Source: Blastococcus sp. CT_GayMR19 (GTDB lineage Bacteria > Actinomycetota > Actinomycetes > Mycobacteriales > Geodermatophilaceae). From it: a stretch of 64,000 nucleotides of DNA. The notes beneath the pieces are model-generated. The model searched no databases and was not told the origin of the DNA. It saw only the letters and a program-made list of their open reading frames with translations. The position numbers and the translations under genes were made by a program. The first letter of the stretch is position 1, and each line of letters opens with the position of its first letter. This document shows, piece by piece, positions 51,787 to 60,290 of this stretch. The DNA lies in the NCBI RefSeq assembly GCF_004570385.1, contig NZ_SPQL01000003.1:186001-250000 (forward strand), in the 5' to 3' direction.

Positions 51787-53376
51787 ATGATCTTGGGAGG
51801 TCCTAGCATGCAGCAGAGCGACATATTGGAAGTCCTCGAGTCCGCCTCGGCGGGGGCCGAGGTGGCCGAGCACGAGTTGGAATTGCCTCGTGTGTTCATA
51901 GATGACATCGAGATATATCGACGTCTCTTGAACGACGAAGTCGATGTCATTACGGGCGGCAAGGGGACCGGAAAGAGTGCGATCTACCGCATGATTACGG
52001 AGACCCGGGTCTTCGAGGATCTGCACGTTCTCGCCGCCTCCAATCCGACCGGGTCGCCCGAGTTCCGCGCCCTCTTCACTGGTGATGATAGCGAGGAGCG
52101 GTTACGCTCCATATGGGTCGTGTACTTTGCGAGCCTCATCGGAAACTTTGTGGTCGAAACGTACGACGGGGTGCCGCCGACAGCGCGGGCCGTCGATGAA
52201 CTCCGCGAGATCCTTGAACTCATGGGGCTTCGAAAGAGCGACCAGAAGCCATCTCTGCTCGATCGCATTCGGCGTGCGAAGAGCGTCGAAGGCGGCGTGA
52301 CGGGAGGAGCGGGAGGCTTCGAGCTGGGCATGTCTCTGAAATTCGATCTACCCGAGGAGGAGCCGTCGGCGTCGACGCAGGCAGTTGTGCTCAACTACCC
52401 CGATTTCTTCGGGCTCCTGCAGCGGAGCGCAGAGGTCCTAAGCGCTCACGACTTCCGTGTGTGGATTGCCATCGATCGTCTCGACGAATGCTTCACGCGG
52501 AACTCGGAAGCCGAGCGACGAGCGCTGCGGGGCTTGATGCGAGCGGTCTTGGACTGCTCGCAGGCGCTTCAGTTCCTTCCGACGGTTCGCGTCAAGGTCT
52601 TTCTGCGTACGGACTTGTTCTCTAGGTTTAGCGAGGATGGTGCCTTCACGAACGCTACCCACTTGAGGCGGAATGACATTTCTTGGACCTTCAACTCAAT
52701 GGCGGACCTCATTGCTCATAGATTGATGGGCAGTGCAGAGTTCTATCGTTGGTACCTCTCCGACGTTTCGCCGCAGGACCGCACCAGAGCGTCATGGGAG
52801 GCGCTGCTCCCTGACTTGGGCACCAAGAAGCCGGGCAGGAGGGGTGACCGATACTCGACCTCCCAGACACTTTGCATCTGGTCGGCCGATGGTAGTTCCC
52901 TATATAACCCTCGCAATCTCATATCTCTGATCAATTTGGCGCTCTTCCGCGCTCGTGAGAACCAGAGGAGAGCGCTGAGTATGGGACGAGCGAATCGGAA
53001 CACTCATCCGTTGATCGGTAGTGGTGAAGTGCAAGCGGCAATGGGTGAGTTGGGGCGGCGACGCTTCCAGGATACCGTTACGAATGAGTTCCCATCGGCG
53101 AGCGCGCTGGCCGAACGACTCCGAGGCGGCCCGGGGGAATATCCCTCAAAGGGAGAGCTGCTCCAGCGGCTTGGGATCGAAGACGACGACTCTACGGAGG
53201 CTCGGGAGGCCCTGAGCGTCCTCCTACTGAGCGGACTTCTAGGTTCAAAGGCTGGCGGTCGCTACTACGTCCCACGCTTGTACCGCTCCGCGGTGTTTAC
53301 GACCGGTCGCAAGGCACGCACCGGGGGCCCTTCCGAAGAGGTCAACGACGCGGAGAACGACCTTCTTGGCATGTGA
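51787..53376 (+). CDS. Sll1717-type P-loop ATPase (possible defence-associated protein)
   Basis: 529 residues. Walker A GGKGTGKSAIYRMI comes early (about 57-70) after FIDDIEIYRRLLNDEVDVIT, the Walker-B-like motif is VWIAIDRLDECF (about 226-237), and KVFLRTDLF and LYNPRNLISLINLA follow; this is the pattern of the P-loop ATPase Sll1717 family, related to STAND/KAP-like NTPases. There is no effector domain I recognise. Two starts have good Shine-Dalgarnos: ATG 51787 (AGGAGG 51776-51781) and ATG 51808 (GGGAGG 51795-51800). Codon use is clearly less GC-biased (ATA, TTG, AAT, GTT frequent) than any neighbour, and the gene is bordered by IS110 and IS481 sequence, so recent transfer is likely. Confidence 0.75.
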   Translation: MILGGPSMQQSDILEVLESASAGAEVAEHELELPRVFIDDIEIYRRLLNDEVDVITGGKGTGKSAIYRMITETRVFEDLHVLAASNPTGSPEFRALFTGDDSEERLRSIWVVYFASLIGNFVVETYDGVPPTARAVDELREILELMGLRKSDQKPSLLDRIRRAKSVEGGVTGGAGGFELGMSLKFDLPEEEPSASTQAVVLNYPDFFGLLQRSAEVLSAHDFRVWIAIDRLDECFTRNSEAERRALRGLMRAVLDCSQALQFLPTVRVKVFLRTDLFSRFSEDGAFTNATHLRRNDISWTFNSMADLIAHRLMGSAEFYRWYLSDVSPQDRTRASWEALLPDLGTKKPGRRGDRYSTSQTLCIWSADGSSLYNPRNLISLINLALFRARENQRRALSMGRANRNTHPLIGSGEVQAAMGELGRRRFQDTVTNEFPSASALAERLRGGPGEYPSKGELLQRLGIEDDDSTEAREALSVLLLSGLLGSKAGGRYYVPRLYRSAVFTTGRKARTGGPSEEVNDAENDLLGM

Positions 53377-53419
53377 GAGTTGAGCCCTCTTGTGATTTGT
53401 CGATCGGTCTGGCGGGGAG

Positions 53420-53642
53420 GAGGCACCGTATGACTCCTATGCGTACAACGTTCCGCTCCAACTCGCGCGCGAGGACCCCCTGCCGCCGCACACCCGTGCG
53501 ACGACAACAACAGGCTGTTCCCTTGAGCGATAGGCCGGTCGGGGGCGGCGGAACCAGTCGGTGATCGACGCCAGGGCGCCCCCAACGTGGGCGCCCTGTG
53601 CGTTCGGCATTGCCGTGAGCCAGTGATCTTGTGTCCGAGGGG
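53420..53642 (+). repeat. Uncharacterised ~230-bp module, copy A (left part)
   Basis: Matches the module at about 60040-60265. Shared elements in the same order: a peptide-coding tail YDSYAYNVPLQLARED (copy B: YDFYAYSVPLRVAREE), a GC hairpin, then gagccagtgatcttgtgtccgagg. In copy A the last block is cut by the IS481 element; the rest resumes at 54913. Confidence 0.65.
53573..53597. terminator. GC hairpin in module copy A
   Basis: agggcgccc (53573-53581) and gggcgccct (53589-53597) form a perfect stem with an 8-nt loop. The same hairpin stands at the same place in module copy B (60199-60223), so it belongs to the module and may terminate a relic gene. Confidence 0.6.
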
Positions 53643-54912
53643 GTGTCTGAGTTCAGGACATCGCGCACCCGTCTCGGGACATCGTTCACACCTGAGCCAA
53701 GGGGGTGGACGATGGGTATGCCGCAGCTGGTCGTCCCCGCGGTGCTGGTCGAGGGCCGTCGCAAGAGTGAGGTCGCCCGGGACTACGGCGTCTCCCGCCG
53801 CTGGGTGATCACCCTCGTCCAGCGATTCCTCGCCGAGGGCGATACCGGATTGCAACCGCGTTCCCGCCGGCCGTCGCGGAGCCCGACCCGGACCGCCGAC
53901 GAGCTCGAGGACGAGATCGTCGCCATCCGCAAAGACCTCGACCGGCAGGGCCACGAGGCCGGCGCGGCCACCATCGCCGCCCACCTGACCCGCCGGCACG
54001 GCACCAGCCCGGCGGTCTCCACGATCTGGCGGATCCTGACCGCCCGCGGGTTCGTCACCCCGCAGCCGCACAAGCGGCCCAAGAGCAGCTACGTCCGGTT
54101 CGCCGCCGAGCAGCCCAATGAGCGCTGGCAGGCCGACATCACCCACTGGCCACTAGCCGAGGGCGTCGACGCCGAGATCCTCAACTGGCTCGACGATCAC
54201 TCCCGCCTGTGCCTGACCTCCACCGCGGCCATGGTGTTCACCGCCCCGGCCGTCGACGCCGTCTACCGCGCCGCGGCCGACCGGCACGGGGATCCGGCCG
54301 GCGTGCTGACCGACAACGGCGCCGTCTTCACCGGCCGCTACCGCGGCCACGGCCGGGTCGCCCCGGAAGTCACCCTGCACGCCCGCGGCGTGATCTTCAG
54401 CCATTCCCGGCCCTACCACCCGCAGACCTGCGGCAAGGTCGAACGCTTCCACCAGACCCAGAAGAAGTGGTTGGCCACCCAGCCCCGCGCCGCCACCCTC
54501 GACCAGCTGCAGGCCCAGCTCGACGCGTTCCGCGGCTACTACAGCACCGTCCGGCCGCACCGCGCCCTCAACCGTCACACCCCGGCCGAGGCTTACGCCG
54601 CACGACCCAAGGCCAGCGCATCCGGCATCCCGCTGATCGACGGCCACTTCCGGGTCCGCCACGACAAGATCGACACCAACGGCAAGCTCACCCTGCGACA
54701 CAACAGCCGGCTGCACCACATCGGCATCGGCCGCCGCCACGCCGGCACACCCGTCCTTGTCCTCGCCCACGACCTGCACATCCGCGTGCTCAGCACCAGC
54801 GGACAACTACTGCGCGATCTGACCCTGGACCCCAACCTGGACTACCGACCACAGGCCCTAACGTGAACGATGTCCCGAGACACCTGTGCGGTGTCTCGGG
54901 ACATCGCACAAA
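53643..54912 (+). mobile_element. Complete IS481-family insertion sequence
   Basis: About 1.27 kb. A 12-nt direct repeat gtgtccgagggg flanks it (53631-53642 and 54913-54924). The sub-terminal inverted repeat is tctcgggacatcgttcac (53672-53689) against its complement at 54863-54880; an outer imperfect TGT...ACA pair begins near 53644 and 54910. Exact borders are uncertain by a few bases. It contains one intact transposase gene. Confidence 0.8.
53712..54866 (+). CDS. IS481-family DDE transposase
   Basis: 384 residues. N-terminal helix-turn-helix (VLVEGRRKSEVARDYGVSRRWV, split; about 8-30), a second HTH around EAGAATIAAHLTRRHGTSPAVSTIW, then the rve integrase core with the DDE triad: D in RWQADITHWPL, D in GVLTDNGAVFTGR and E in HPQTCGKVERFHQTQKKWL, ending in the FRGYYSTVRPHRALNRHTPA motif and a C-terminal beta domain (IDGHFRVRHDKIDTNGKLTL). 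The frame is complete and looks active. ATG 53712 follows AGGGGGTGG. The frame open back to 53631 crosses the IS end, so it is not the start. Confidence 0.92.
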   Translation: MGMPQLVVPAVLVEGRRKSEVARDYGVSRRWVITLVQRFLAEGDTGLQPRSRRPSRSPTRTADELEDEIVAIRKDLDRQGHEAGAATIAAHLTRRHGTSPAVSTIWRILTARGFVTPQPHKRPKSSYVRFAAEQPNERWQADITHWPLAEGVDAEILNWLDDHSRLCLTSTAAMVFTAPAVDAVYRAAADRHGDPAGVLTDNGAVFTGRYRGHGRVAPEVTLHARGVIFSHSRPYHPQTCGKVERFHQTQKKWLATQPRAATLDQLQAQLDAFRGYYSTVRPHRALNRHTPAEAYAARPKASASGIPLIDGHFRVRHDKIDTNGKLTLRHNSRLHHIGIGRRHAGTPVLVLAHDLHIRVLSTSGQLLRDLTLDPNLDYRPQALT

Positions 54913-54962
54913 GTGTCCGAGGGGCGACACGCTACATACGCACACGCCTGTCGTCGCAATCT
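54913..54962 (+). repeat. Module copy A, right part after the IS481 element
   Basis: gtgtccgaggggcgacacgc followed by tacatacgcacacg is nearly identical to 60251-60286 (gtgtccgaggcgcgacacgc, tacatacgcacacg). With the left part at 53420-53642 it reconstructs an uninterrupted module. From 54963 to 55105 I see no gene. Confidence 0.7.
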
Positions 54963-55105
54963 CCTGGCGCGGTCCTCGACGGGGGCCGCCAGCCGGTGGA
55001 CGGAAGAAGCCCGTCTCGCACGGGCGGGCTGTCCCGGCTGGGGTACCCCGCACCGGGGGCATACCGGCGCCAAGCGTTGACGTCGGCCGTCGGCTCCCTC
55101 CGGGG

Positions 55106-56470
55106 CTAATCGCCGATCCAGTTGCCGTGGAAGCCCAGAGGGACCCGCACCGGCAGGTGCACCCGGGCCACCGGCTCGCCGGTGAAGTCCTGGCCGGCCA
55201 GCAGCACCAGGTCGGTGGCGCCGCGGTCGGGATCGTGCACGAAGGCCATGACGTAGCCGTCGTCCTCGGCCGCATCGGGGGACGACGGGGCGAACACCGC
55301 CTCCCCGGCGGTGGCGTCCCTGCCGAATGCGTGGACCTGCGTCGTCCCGGCCATCAGGTCATGCTTGATGAGCGTGTTGGCGAACGCGGTGTCGGTGAGG
55401 TCGCCGTTTCCGTCGACCATTGCACGGCTGACCTCTGCGATCTCTACACTGTAGCCGTAGCGGTAGGGGCGGGAGATCACGCGTTCGTCGGCCCGCGGGA
55501 ACTCCTGGGTGCGGTCGTCGAGTCGCTGCTGGACGACTTTCCCGGCGGCGGGGTCGACGATCCACCGGTCGAGGGTGAGCGGCCCCCGGCCGGAGAGGAT
55601 GGAGACGTCGTAGGAGCCCTGGTACCGGCACATGTCCACCACGACCTGGTCGCCATCGTCGTAGGCGTTGAGGGTGTGGAAGACCCAGCACGGCTCTACC
55701 TCGATCCACTGGACCTCGCGCGCAGTCCCCGCGCGGGGCAGCAGGCCGATTCGGGCCTGGTGCGTCGGGTTCCACGTGTAGGGCAGCTGGCTTCCCGCGG
55801 CGACCGCGTCCATGCTGAAGGTGACCGGCAGGTCGAACAGGACGACGTAGCGCTCGGTCAGGGCGAAGTCATGGATCATCGGCCCGTCGCTGACAGGGAT
55901 GTCGGTGGTCGATCGGACCGTGCCATCGGGGCCGACGACGATGTGCTGGATGTGGTCCAAGGCCCAGTAGTAGGCGATCGCGTGCAGGTCGCCGGCCCGC
56001 CGGTCGAGCTTGGTGTGCGCGGCGTAGCCGCCCGGCAGGGTGCCGCCGAAGTCGCACGGCGCGACCGTGTCCAGCTCGTAGGTCAGCTCGTAGGGCAGCG
56101 GACCGGACTCCACGGTGGCGAGGGTCCGTCCACCGTGCGAGAGGACGTGTGTGTTGGCCGGGAAATCCATCCCGTCGTGCTCCGGGCCGCCCGCCCAGGT
56201 CTCGCCCAGTGCCGCGGCCACATCTCGCGACCGCACCCAGCGATTGCGGTACCACTCGGCCCGGCCATCACGCAGCCGGACGCCGTGCACCATGCCCGGG
56301 CCCAGGAACCAGTGTGCTTCGGCGTCGTCGAGACCGATCGGGTTAGGGCCGTTGCGCAGATAGCGGCCGCTGAGCTCCACCGGCAGGCTGCCCGTGACGG
56401 GGAGGTCGAACGCCGTGACCTCCTCGGTGACCGGAGCGAACGGGCCTTCGTGGAATGCGCTGTGGATCAT
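55106..56470 (-). CDS. Carotenoid oxygenase family protein (retinal pigment epithelial membrane protein fold)
   Basis: 454 residues. ATG 56470 has GGAGGAG about five bases upstream, fixing the start. The four iron-ligand His of the seven-bladed propeller are in place: H152 (YAAHTKLD), H200 (PMIHDFALTERYVV), H265 (CWVFHTLNAYDDG) and H448 (PLGFHGNWIGD), together with the family start LRNGPNP and FLGPGMVHGVRLRDG. It should cleave a polyene or stilbene-type double bond with O2. No carotenoid biosynthesis genes adjoin. It is divergent from the small gene at 56696 and sits just right of the IS481-interrupted module. Confidence 0.92.
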   Translation of the reverse strand: MIHSAFHEGPFAPVTEEVTAFDLPVTGSLPVELSGRYLRNGPNPIGLDDAEAHWFLGPGMVHGVRLRDGRAEWYRNRWVRSRDVAAALGETWAGGPEHDGMDFPANTHVLSHGGRTLATVESGPLPYELTYELDTVAPCDFGGTLPGGYAAHTKLDRRAGDLHAIAYYWALDHIQHIVVGPDGTVRSTTDIPVSDGPMIHDFALTERYVVLFDLPVTFSMDAVAAGSQLPYTWNPTHQARIGLLPRAGTAREVQWIEVEPCWVFHTLNAYDDGDQVVVDMCRYQGSYDVSILSGRGPLTLDRWIVDPAAGKVVQQRLDDRTQEFPRADERVISRPYRYGYSVEIAEVSRAMVDGNGDLTDTAFANTLIKHDLMAGTTQVHAFGRDATAGEAVFAPSSPDAAEDDGYVMAFVHDPDRGATDLVLLAGQDFTGEPVARVHLPVRVPLGFHGNWIGD

Positions 56471-56695
56471 GGCGGTCTCCTCCGACGCTCCCGAGGCCGA
56501 GGGCGCGGCCCAAGCGTGCCCTCCGGCAGAGCCCCCGACCAGGGTCGGACTACTCGGGCGAAGGCGACTCACCGGGCACCTGGCGCCATGGGGCAGGCTT
56601 CGCGCCCGATCGGCCCCTCTGCGGATCACGAGCGGCGACACGCACCGAAGTGAAGCCGATGCATCCGCGGCCACCGGCGGAGACGAAGACCGGGC

Positions 56696-56893
56696 ATGAG
56701 CGTGATGACTACGGACGGCGCCCCGGACGTCCTCCTCGTGGAGTTCGAGCTGGCCCGCCTGGACCTGGCGGCGGCCACCGCGGTCCTGCGCCACAAGGAC
56801 ACACCTGCCGCGCGCGGGGAGGTCGCGATCTGCCGGGCGCGGATCGACAGGATCCTCGACTCCTGGAACGCCGGCGCCCGAGTCCCGCTGTGA
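56696..56893 (+). CDS. Small uncharacterised protein (65 aa)
   Basis: MSVMTTDGAPDVLLVEFELARLD (in pieces) then LAAATAVLRHKDTPAARGEVAICRARIDRILDSWNAG: a helical hairpin-like small soluble protein with acid/hydrophobic heptads, no known domain. ATG 56696 or 56705 are possible. The upstream 225 bp separate it from the divergent carotenoid oxygenase. The coherent helical pattern supports real coding, but there is no clear Shine-Dalgarno. Confidence 0.5.
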   Translation: MSVMTTDGAPDVLLVEFELARLDLAAATAVLRHKDTPAARGEVAICRARIDRILDSWNAGARVPL

Positions 56894-57218
56894 CTCGGCC
56901 GTCGTCATCTCCGACTCGGACGGCTTTCATGAGGACTCGTGGGGAGCCGTCGGCGCTCACGGCGGTCGCCAGATCGCGTCCGGGCGTCGGCCTCTCTGAC
57001 GTCGTCGCCAGTCGCTGGTATCCGGATCGGCCCCCTGTTGCCAACGCGCTGACGGGAGCCGCCCGGCGCTGCTGGAGGTGGTGCACGGCGGGGGATAGGC
57101 AACCCGGCCGGTGCCTTGTGGACTCCGCACCCGCCTCGACTGCCGTGGATGGATGCACGGCTGACTCGGGTCCGCTGCCGGCGCCGGACGATTCGCGCCC
57201 AGCGCTCACCCTGCGCCG
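56894..57218. other. 325-bp gap without a supported gene
   Basis: No credible open frame, repeat or RNA structure seen between the 65-aa protein and the NAD(P)-binding protein gene. A promoter for the gene at 57219 is expected here. Confidence 0.5.
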
Positions 57219-58160
57219 GTGAGGATCCTGGTCACCGGCGCGTCGGGGTTTGTGGGCCGCCGGCTGGTCGGCGCGCTCGACGGGGAAGGCCACGAGGTCC
57301 GCGCGATGACCCGACGCCCCGAGCGCTACGTGGGGGCCGGCCGGCCGGTCGCCGGAGACGTCGGGGAGGAGCGATCGCTGCGGCAGGCACTCAAGGGCTG
57401 CGACGCCGCCTACTACCTGGTGCACTCCCTCGACCACCCGGACTTCGAGCGCAAGGACGCCGATGCGGCGCGCGCCTTCGCCCGAGCAGCGGCCGCGACG
57501 GGAATCGACCGGATCGTCTACCTCGGCGGCCTGGGCCAGGACAGTGACCAGTTGTCCCGGCACCTGCGCAGCCGGCGGGAGGTCGAGCGGCTCCTGGGCG
57601 GCACCGGCGTGCCGGTGACGGTGCTGCGCGCGGGGATCGTGGTCGGACACGGCGGCGTGTCGTGGGAGCTGACCCGCCAGCTCGTGGCGCACCTGCCCGC
57701 GATGATCACCCCCCGGTGGGTCAGCACGCGCACGCAGCCGATCGCGGTCGCCGACGTCGTCCGGTATCTGGTCGGTGTCCTCGACGCACCGGAAACCGCC
57801 GGGCGGGTGTTCGAGGTGGGAGGCCCGGAGGTGCTCACCTACCTGCAGATGATGACCCGGGTCGCCGAGATCCAGAACCGGCACCTGTTCGTCGTGCCCG
57901 TGCCGCTGCTCAGCCCGCAGCTGTCCTCGCGCTGGCTGGCCCTGGTCACCGACGTGGACGTCGCAACCGGCCGCTCGCTCATCGATTCCATGACCAACGA
58001 GGTGGTCGTCACCGACGACGCCATCCGCTCGGTCGTGCCCTTCGACCCGATGGACTACGACGAGATGGTCATGGCCGCCCTGGTCGAACGGGCACGGGAA
58101 CGCCGGCGGCAGGTCGGTGAGCGGCGCGGCGGATGGCTGAGCCGCGGAGCCCGCCGGTGA
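57219..58160 (+). CDS. NAD(P)H-binding protein (atypical extended SDR / NmrA-like)
   Basis: 313 residues from GTG 57219. Rossmann start RILVTGASGFVGRRLVGALDGEG with the G-x-x-G-x-x-G motif, VRAMTRRPE for cofactor 2'-phosphate contact, DAAYYLVHSL, and VYLGGLGQDSDQLSRHLRSR. The Y-x-x-x-K of classical SDRs is missing, as usual in NmrA/complex-I-like atypical SDRs. A C-terminal region with FDPMDYDEMVMAAL is typical of actinobacterial members (often with DUF2867, absent here). Its TGA (58158-58160) overlaps the GTG start of the CPBP gene, so the two are coupled. Confidence 0.86.
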   Translation: MRILVTGASGFVGRRLVGALDGEGHEVRAMTRRPERYVGAGRPVAGDVGEERSLRQALKGCDAAYYLVHSLDHPDFERKDADAARAFARAAAATGIDRIVYLGGLGQDSDQLSRHLRSRREVERLLGGTGVPVTVLRAGIVVGHGGVSWELTRQLVAHLPAMITPRWVSTRTQPIAVADVVRYLVGVLDAPETAGRVFEVGGPEVLTYLQMMTRVAEIQNRHLFVVPVPLLSPQLSSRWLALVTDVDVATGRSLIDSMTNEVVVTDDAIRSVVPFDPMDYDEMVMAALVERARERRRQVGERRGGWLSRGARR

Positions 58161-58912
58161 CCCGCCGCCGTGCGCTCCCGGCGCGGGTCCGCCGGGTGGC
58201 CGGGCCGCTGCTGCGGAGCGTGCCCCGCGACCACTGGGAGAGCGACGAGGCCTTCCGGCGCCGCCGGCGGGTCACCGCCGCCACCGCGGTCGCCGGCGCG
58301 TCGCTGCTCGGGGTGTCGCTGTCGACGCCGCCCGGTTCGCCGCGGTTCTACGGGCTCACGCTCGGGGTGGCCGCCACCTGGGTGGTCGGCGGGCTGGCGT
58401 CCGGTCCGCTGCACCTGGGGCGGATGTTCGGGCCGGGGGAGCAGCTGCGCCGGCCGGTGGTCACGCCCGTCCTCTCCGGGGTCGGCGCGTTCGGCGCCTT
58501 CTACGCTGCGGCGCTGGTCGCCCGGCGGATCCCCGTCCTCGAGCGGGCGATCGCCTCGGTCCTCCGCTACGCCGACCAGGGGACGACGCCGCTGGTCCTC
58601 ACCACCACGCTGGCCAACGGCGTCGCGGAGGAGTTCTTCTTCCGCGGCTCGGTCTACGCGGCGGCGGGCGCGGACCGGCCGGTGCTCGCCTCGACCGTCG
58701 TCTACGGGCTGGCCACGACGACCACCCGCAACCCGGCGCTCGTGCTGGCCAGCGTGCCGATGGGCCTGCTCTTCGCGCAGGAGCGCAGGATCACCGGCGG
58801 CGTGCAGGCGTCGATGCTCACCCACGTGGTGTGGTCGGCCCTCATGCTGCGCTACCTGCCGCCGCTGTTCACCCGCGGGCTCACCGAGGAGCGGGTCACG
58901 GCCGGCGCGTGA
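58157..58912 (+). CDS. CPBP family intramembrane glutamic endopeptidase
   Basis: 251 residues. Membrane helices from about 45 on; the glutamate motif GVAEEFFFRGSVYAAAG, a second motif ASTVVYGLATTTTRNPAL (the usual His is not obvious here), and QASMLTHVVWSALML with the late His. Homologues are Rce1-type proteases that cut within membranes or bacteriocin-immunity relatives. GTG 58157 is preferred: it has GGAG seven bases upstream and overlaps the previous stop (GTGA). ATG 58133 in the same frame is possible but lacks a Shine-Dalgarno and overlaps more. The intact counterpart of the decayed gene at 27290-27898. Confidence 0.83.
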   Translation: MTRRRALPARVRRVAGPLLRSVPRDHWESDEAFRRRRRVTAATAVAGASLLGVSLSTPPGSPRFYGLTLGVAATWVVGGLASGPLHLGRMFGPGEQLRRPVVTPVLSGVGAFGAFYAAALVARRIPVLERAIASVLRYADQGTTPLVLTTTLANGVAEEFFFRGSVYAAAGADRPVLASTVVYGLATTTTRNPALVLASVPMGLLFAQERRITGGVQASMLTHVVWSALMLRYLPPLFTRGLTEERVTAGA

Positions 58913-58959
58913 GGTGTCCGGGTGGGCGCGGCGGCCTCGACGACCGCCCCGCCCATCCG

Positions 58960-59391
58960 TCAGCGGCGACGGCGCACCAGGACGGTGCCCAGCGCCGCGG
59001 CCACCGCACCGGCCGCGAGGAGCCGGCGTCCCCGGTTGGCGGCGATCACCACCACGGCCGCGCGGGGCCGTACCCGCCGGGTTCCCAGCAGCAGCGCCCC
59101 GGCCGGCGAGTCGACGCCGGCGCCGGCGACGGCCACCGGACGCGTGGGGGACTCCAGGTGCGCGGTGATCCCGGAGGCGGCCAGTACCTCGGCCAGTCCA
59201 CCCAGGTCGCGTCGGCCCGGCGCCACCCCCGTGCGTGCAGTCGCCGCCTCCCGGACCCGCGTCACGAAGGCGCCGACGTCCTCGGCGACGATCCGCACGT
59301 CCGCGCCGTCGGCGTGCACCTGCACGCCCGCCCCGTCCACCTCGAGCGACAGCTCACCGGACAGGTGCACCGGGCCCCGCGGGTCCGTCAT
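58960..59391 (-). CDS. Uncharacterised protein with C-terminal membrane anchor
   Basis: 143 residues. N-terminal beta-rich part (HLSGELSLEVDGAGVQVHADGADVRIVAEDVGAF, in pieces), a linker and a C-terminal hydrophobic helix RRLLAAGAVAAALGTVLV with a basic end VRRRR, i.e. tail-anchored topology. No known domain. Its ATG (59389-59391) overlaps the stop of the upstream 82-aa gene (ATGA), so these two are a coupled pair. It is convergent with the CPBP gene (47 bp). Confidence 0.62.
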   Translation of the reverse strand: MTDPRGPVHLSGELSLEVDGAGVQVHADGADVRIVAEDVGAFVTRVREAATARTGVAPGRRDLGGLAEVLAASGITAHLESPTRPVAVAGAGVDSPAGALLLGTRRVRPRAAVVVIAANRGRRLLAAGAVAAALGTVLVRRRR

Positions 59392-59636
59392 CCCCGGCTG
59401 GCGTTCTCGGCGGTCGTGATGCGCAGGGTGCCGTTGAGCCGCCAGACGGCGCGGGGGGCATCCGGCCCGGTCTCGCGAGGAACCTCGATGACCATGTCGG
59501 CGAACTCGTAGTTGATGGCGGCGCTCTTGCCGGTCAGGTAGGCCCACATCTCCTTGCCGAGGTCGGCGAAGCTGGTGGTCTCGTGATTCTTGATGTCCCG
59601 GGAGCCGGTTGCGGCGTCGGTGCTGGTCATGCTCAT
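59388..59636 (-). CDS. Small uncharacterised protein (82 aa) coupled to the tail-anchored protein
   Basis: MSMTSTDAATGSRDIKNHETT, then FADLGKEMWAYLTGKSAAIN and YEFADMVIEVPRETGPDAPRAVWRLNGTLRIT. Mixed alpha/beta, soluble. ATG 59636 has GAGGAG nine bases upstream and is preferred over the ATG at 59660. No known family. It overlaps the next gene by 4 nt; the two products probably act together. The partner's beta-rich domain and this protein's C-terminal strands (MVIEVPRE; WRLNGTLRIT) suggest a complex, which is speculation. Confidence 0.6.
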   Translation of the reverse strand: MSMTSTDAATGSRDIKNHETTSFADLGKEMWAYLTGKSAAINYEFADMVIEVPRETGPDAPRAVWRLNGTLRITTAENASRG

Positions 59637-60039
59637 GGCTTCGATCTCCTCGCGCGTCATGATGGCCGCCGGGGTTCCGACGATCTCTTCCGTGGGTTGC
59701 TTGATGACCTCTCTTCCGGATGACCGGTGCCCAGGGATGCGGACAGCTGGTCGCTCCTTCGGTGGTTTTTCGACAGCGGGTCGCCACCGTCGTGCCGCGG
59801 ACGGGTGGACGGCATGGCTCCCTCCGCCCTTGTCGACGTGGCCTGGACGAAGGGGTCGGTAGGCGCCGCGGTGTCCCCGCGCTCGCCGAGCGGTCGGTGC
59901 GGGTGCGCGCCGTCGTCCGCCGCGCCGGCAGCGCGCATTCCCCTGAGAGTCACCGGGAACGCCAGCGACGCTGTGCCGGCGCATGTCGCTGGGCTCACGA
60001 CCGTCTCGTCCGCCCGAGTGCCCCGGGCGATGAAGTCAC

Positions 60040-60290
60040 GCCCGGTACGACTTCTACGCCTACAGCGTGCCGCTCCGGGTCGCGCGCGAGGAGTTGCTCA
60101 CCGCCGCCCAGGCGTGGGACGAGGACGACACGCCGTTCCCCGAAGGGTAGGCGTCCGACACCAGCCAGGTCCGGCGGGACTGGCCCCTGAACGACAACAG
60201 GGCGCCCACGACATGGGCGCCCTACGATCGGCTCCGGCGAGCCAGTGATCTTGTGTCCGAGGCGCGACACGCTACATACGCACACGGCTA
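60040..60290 (+). repeat. Uncharacterised module, copy B (uninterrupted)
   Basis: Order: peptide-coding tail YDFYAYSVPLRVAREELL ending WDEDDTPFPEG-stop at 60147-60149; hairpin 60199-60223; gagccagtgatcttgtgtcc; gacacgctacatacgcacac ending near 60286. Matches copy A across the same blocks, except that B lacks the IS481 insertion. The coding tail looks like the C-terminus of a lost gene. Not recognised as any known element. Confidence 0.65.
60199..60223. terminator. GC hairpin in module copy B
   Basis: agggcgccca (60199-60208) and tgggcgccct (60214-60223), loop cgaca: a perfect 10-bp stem about 50 bp after the stop of the relic peptide, so probably its terminator. Confidence 0.65.

Noticed and set aside
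53373-53564. 63-aa frame after the ATPase gene
   Set aside because: Lies in module copy A in a frame other than the conserved peptide tail; no homology.
56709-57884. 391-aa minus-strand frame
   Set aside because: Antisense to the 65-aa gene and the NAD(P)-binding protein; no domain.
59720-60248. 156- and 173-aa plus-strand frames over module copy B
   Set aside because: They cross the hairpin and use frames not shared with copy A, so not conserved coding.
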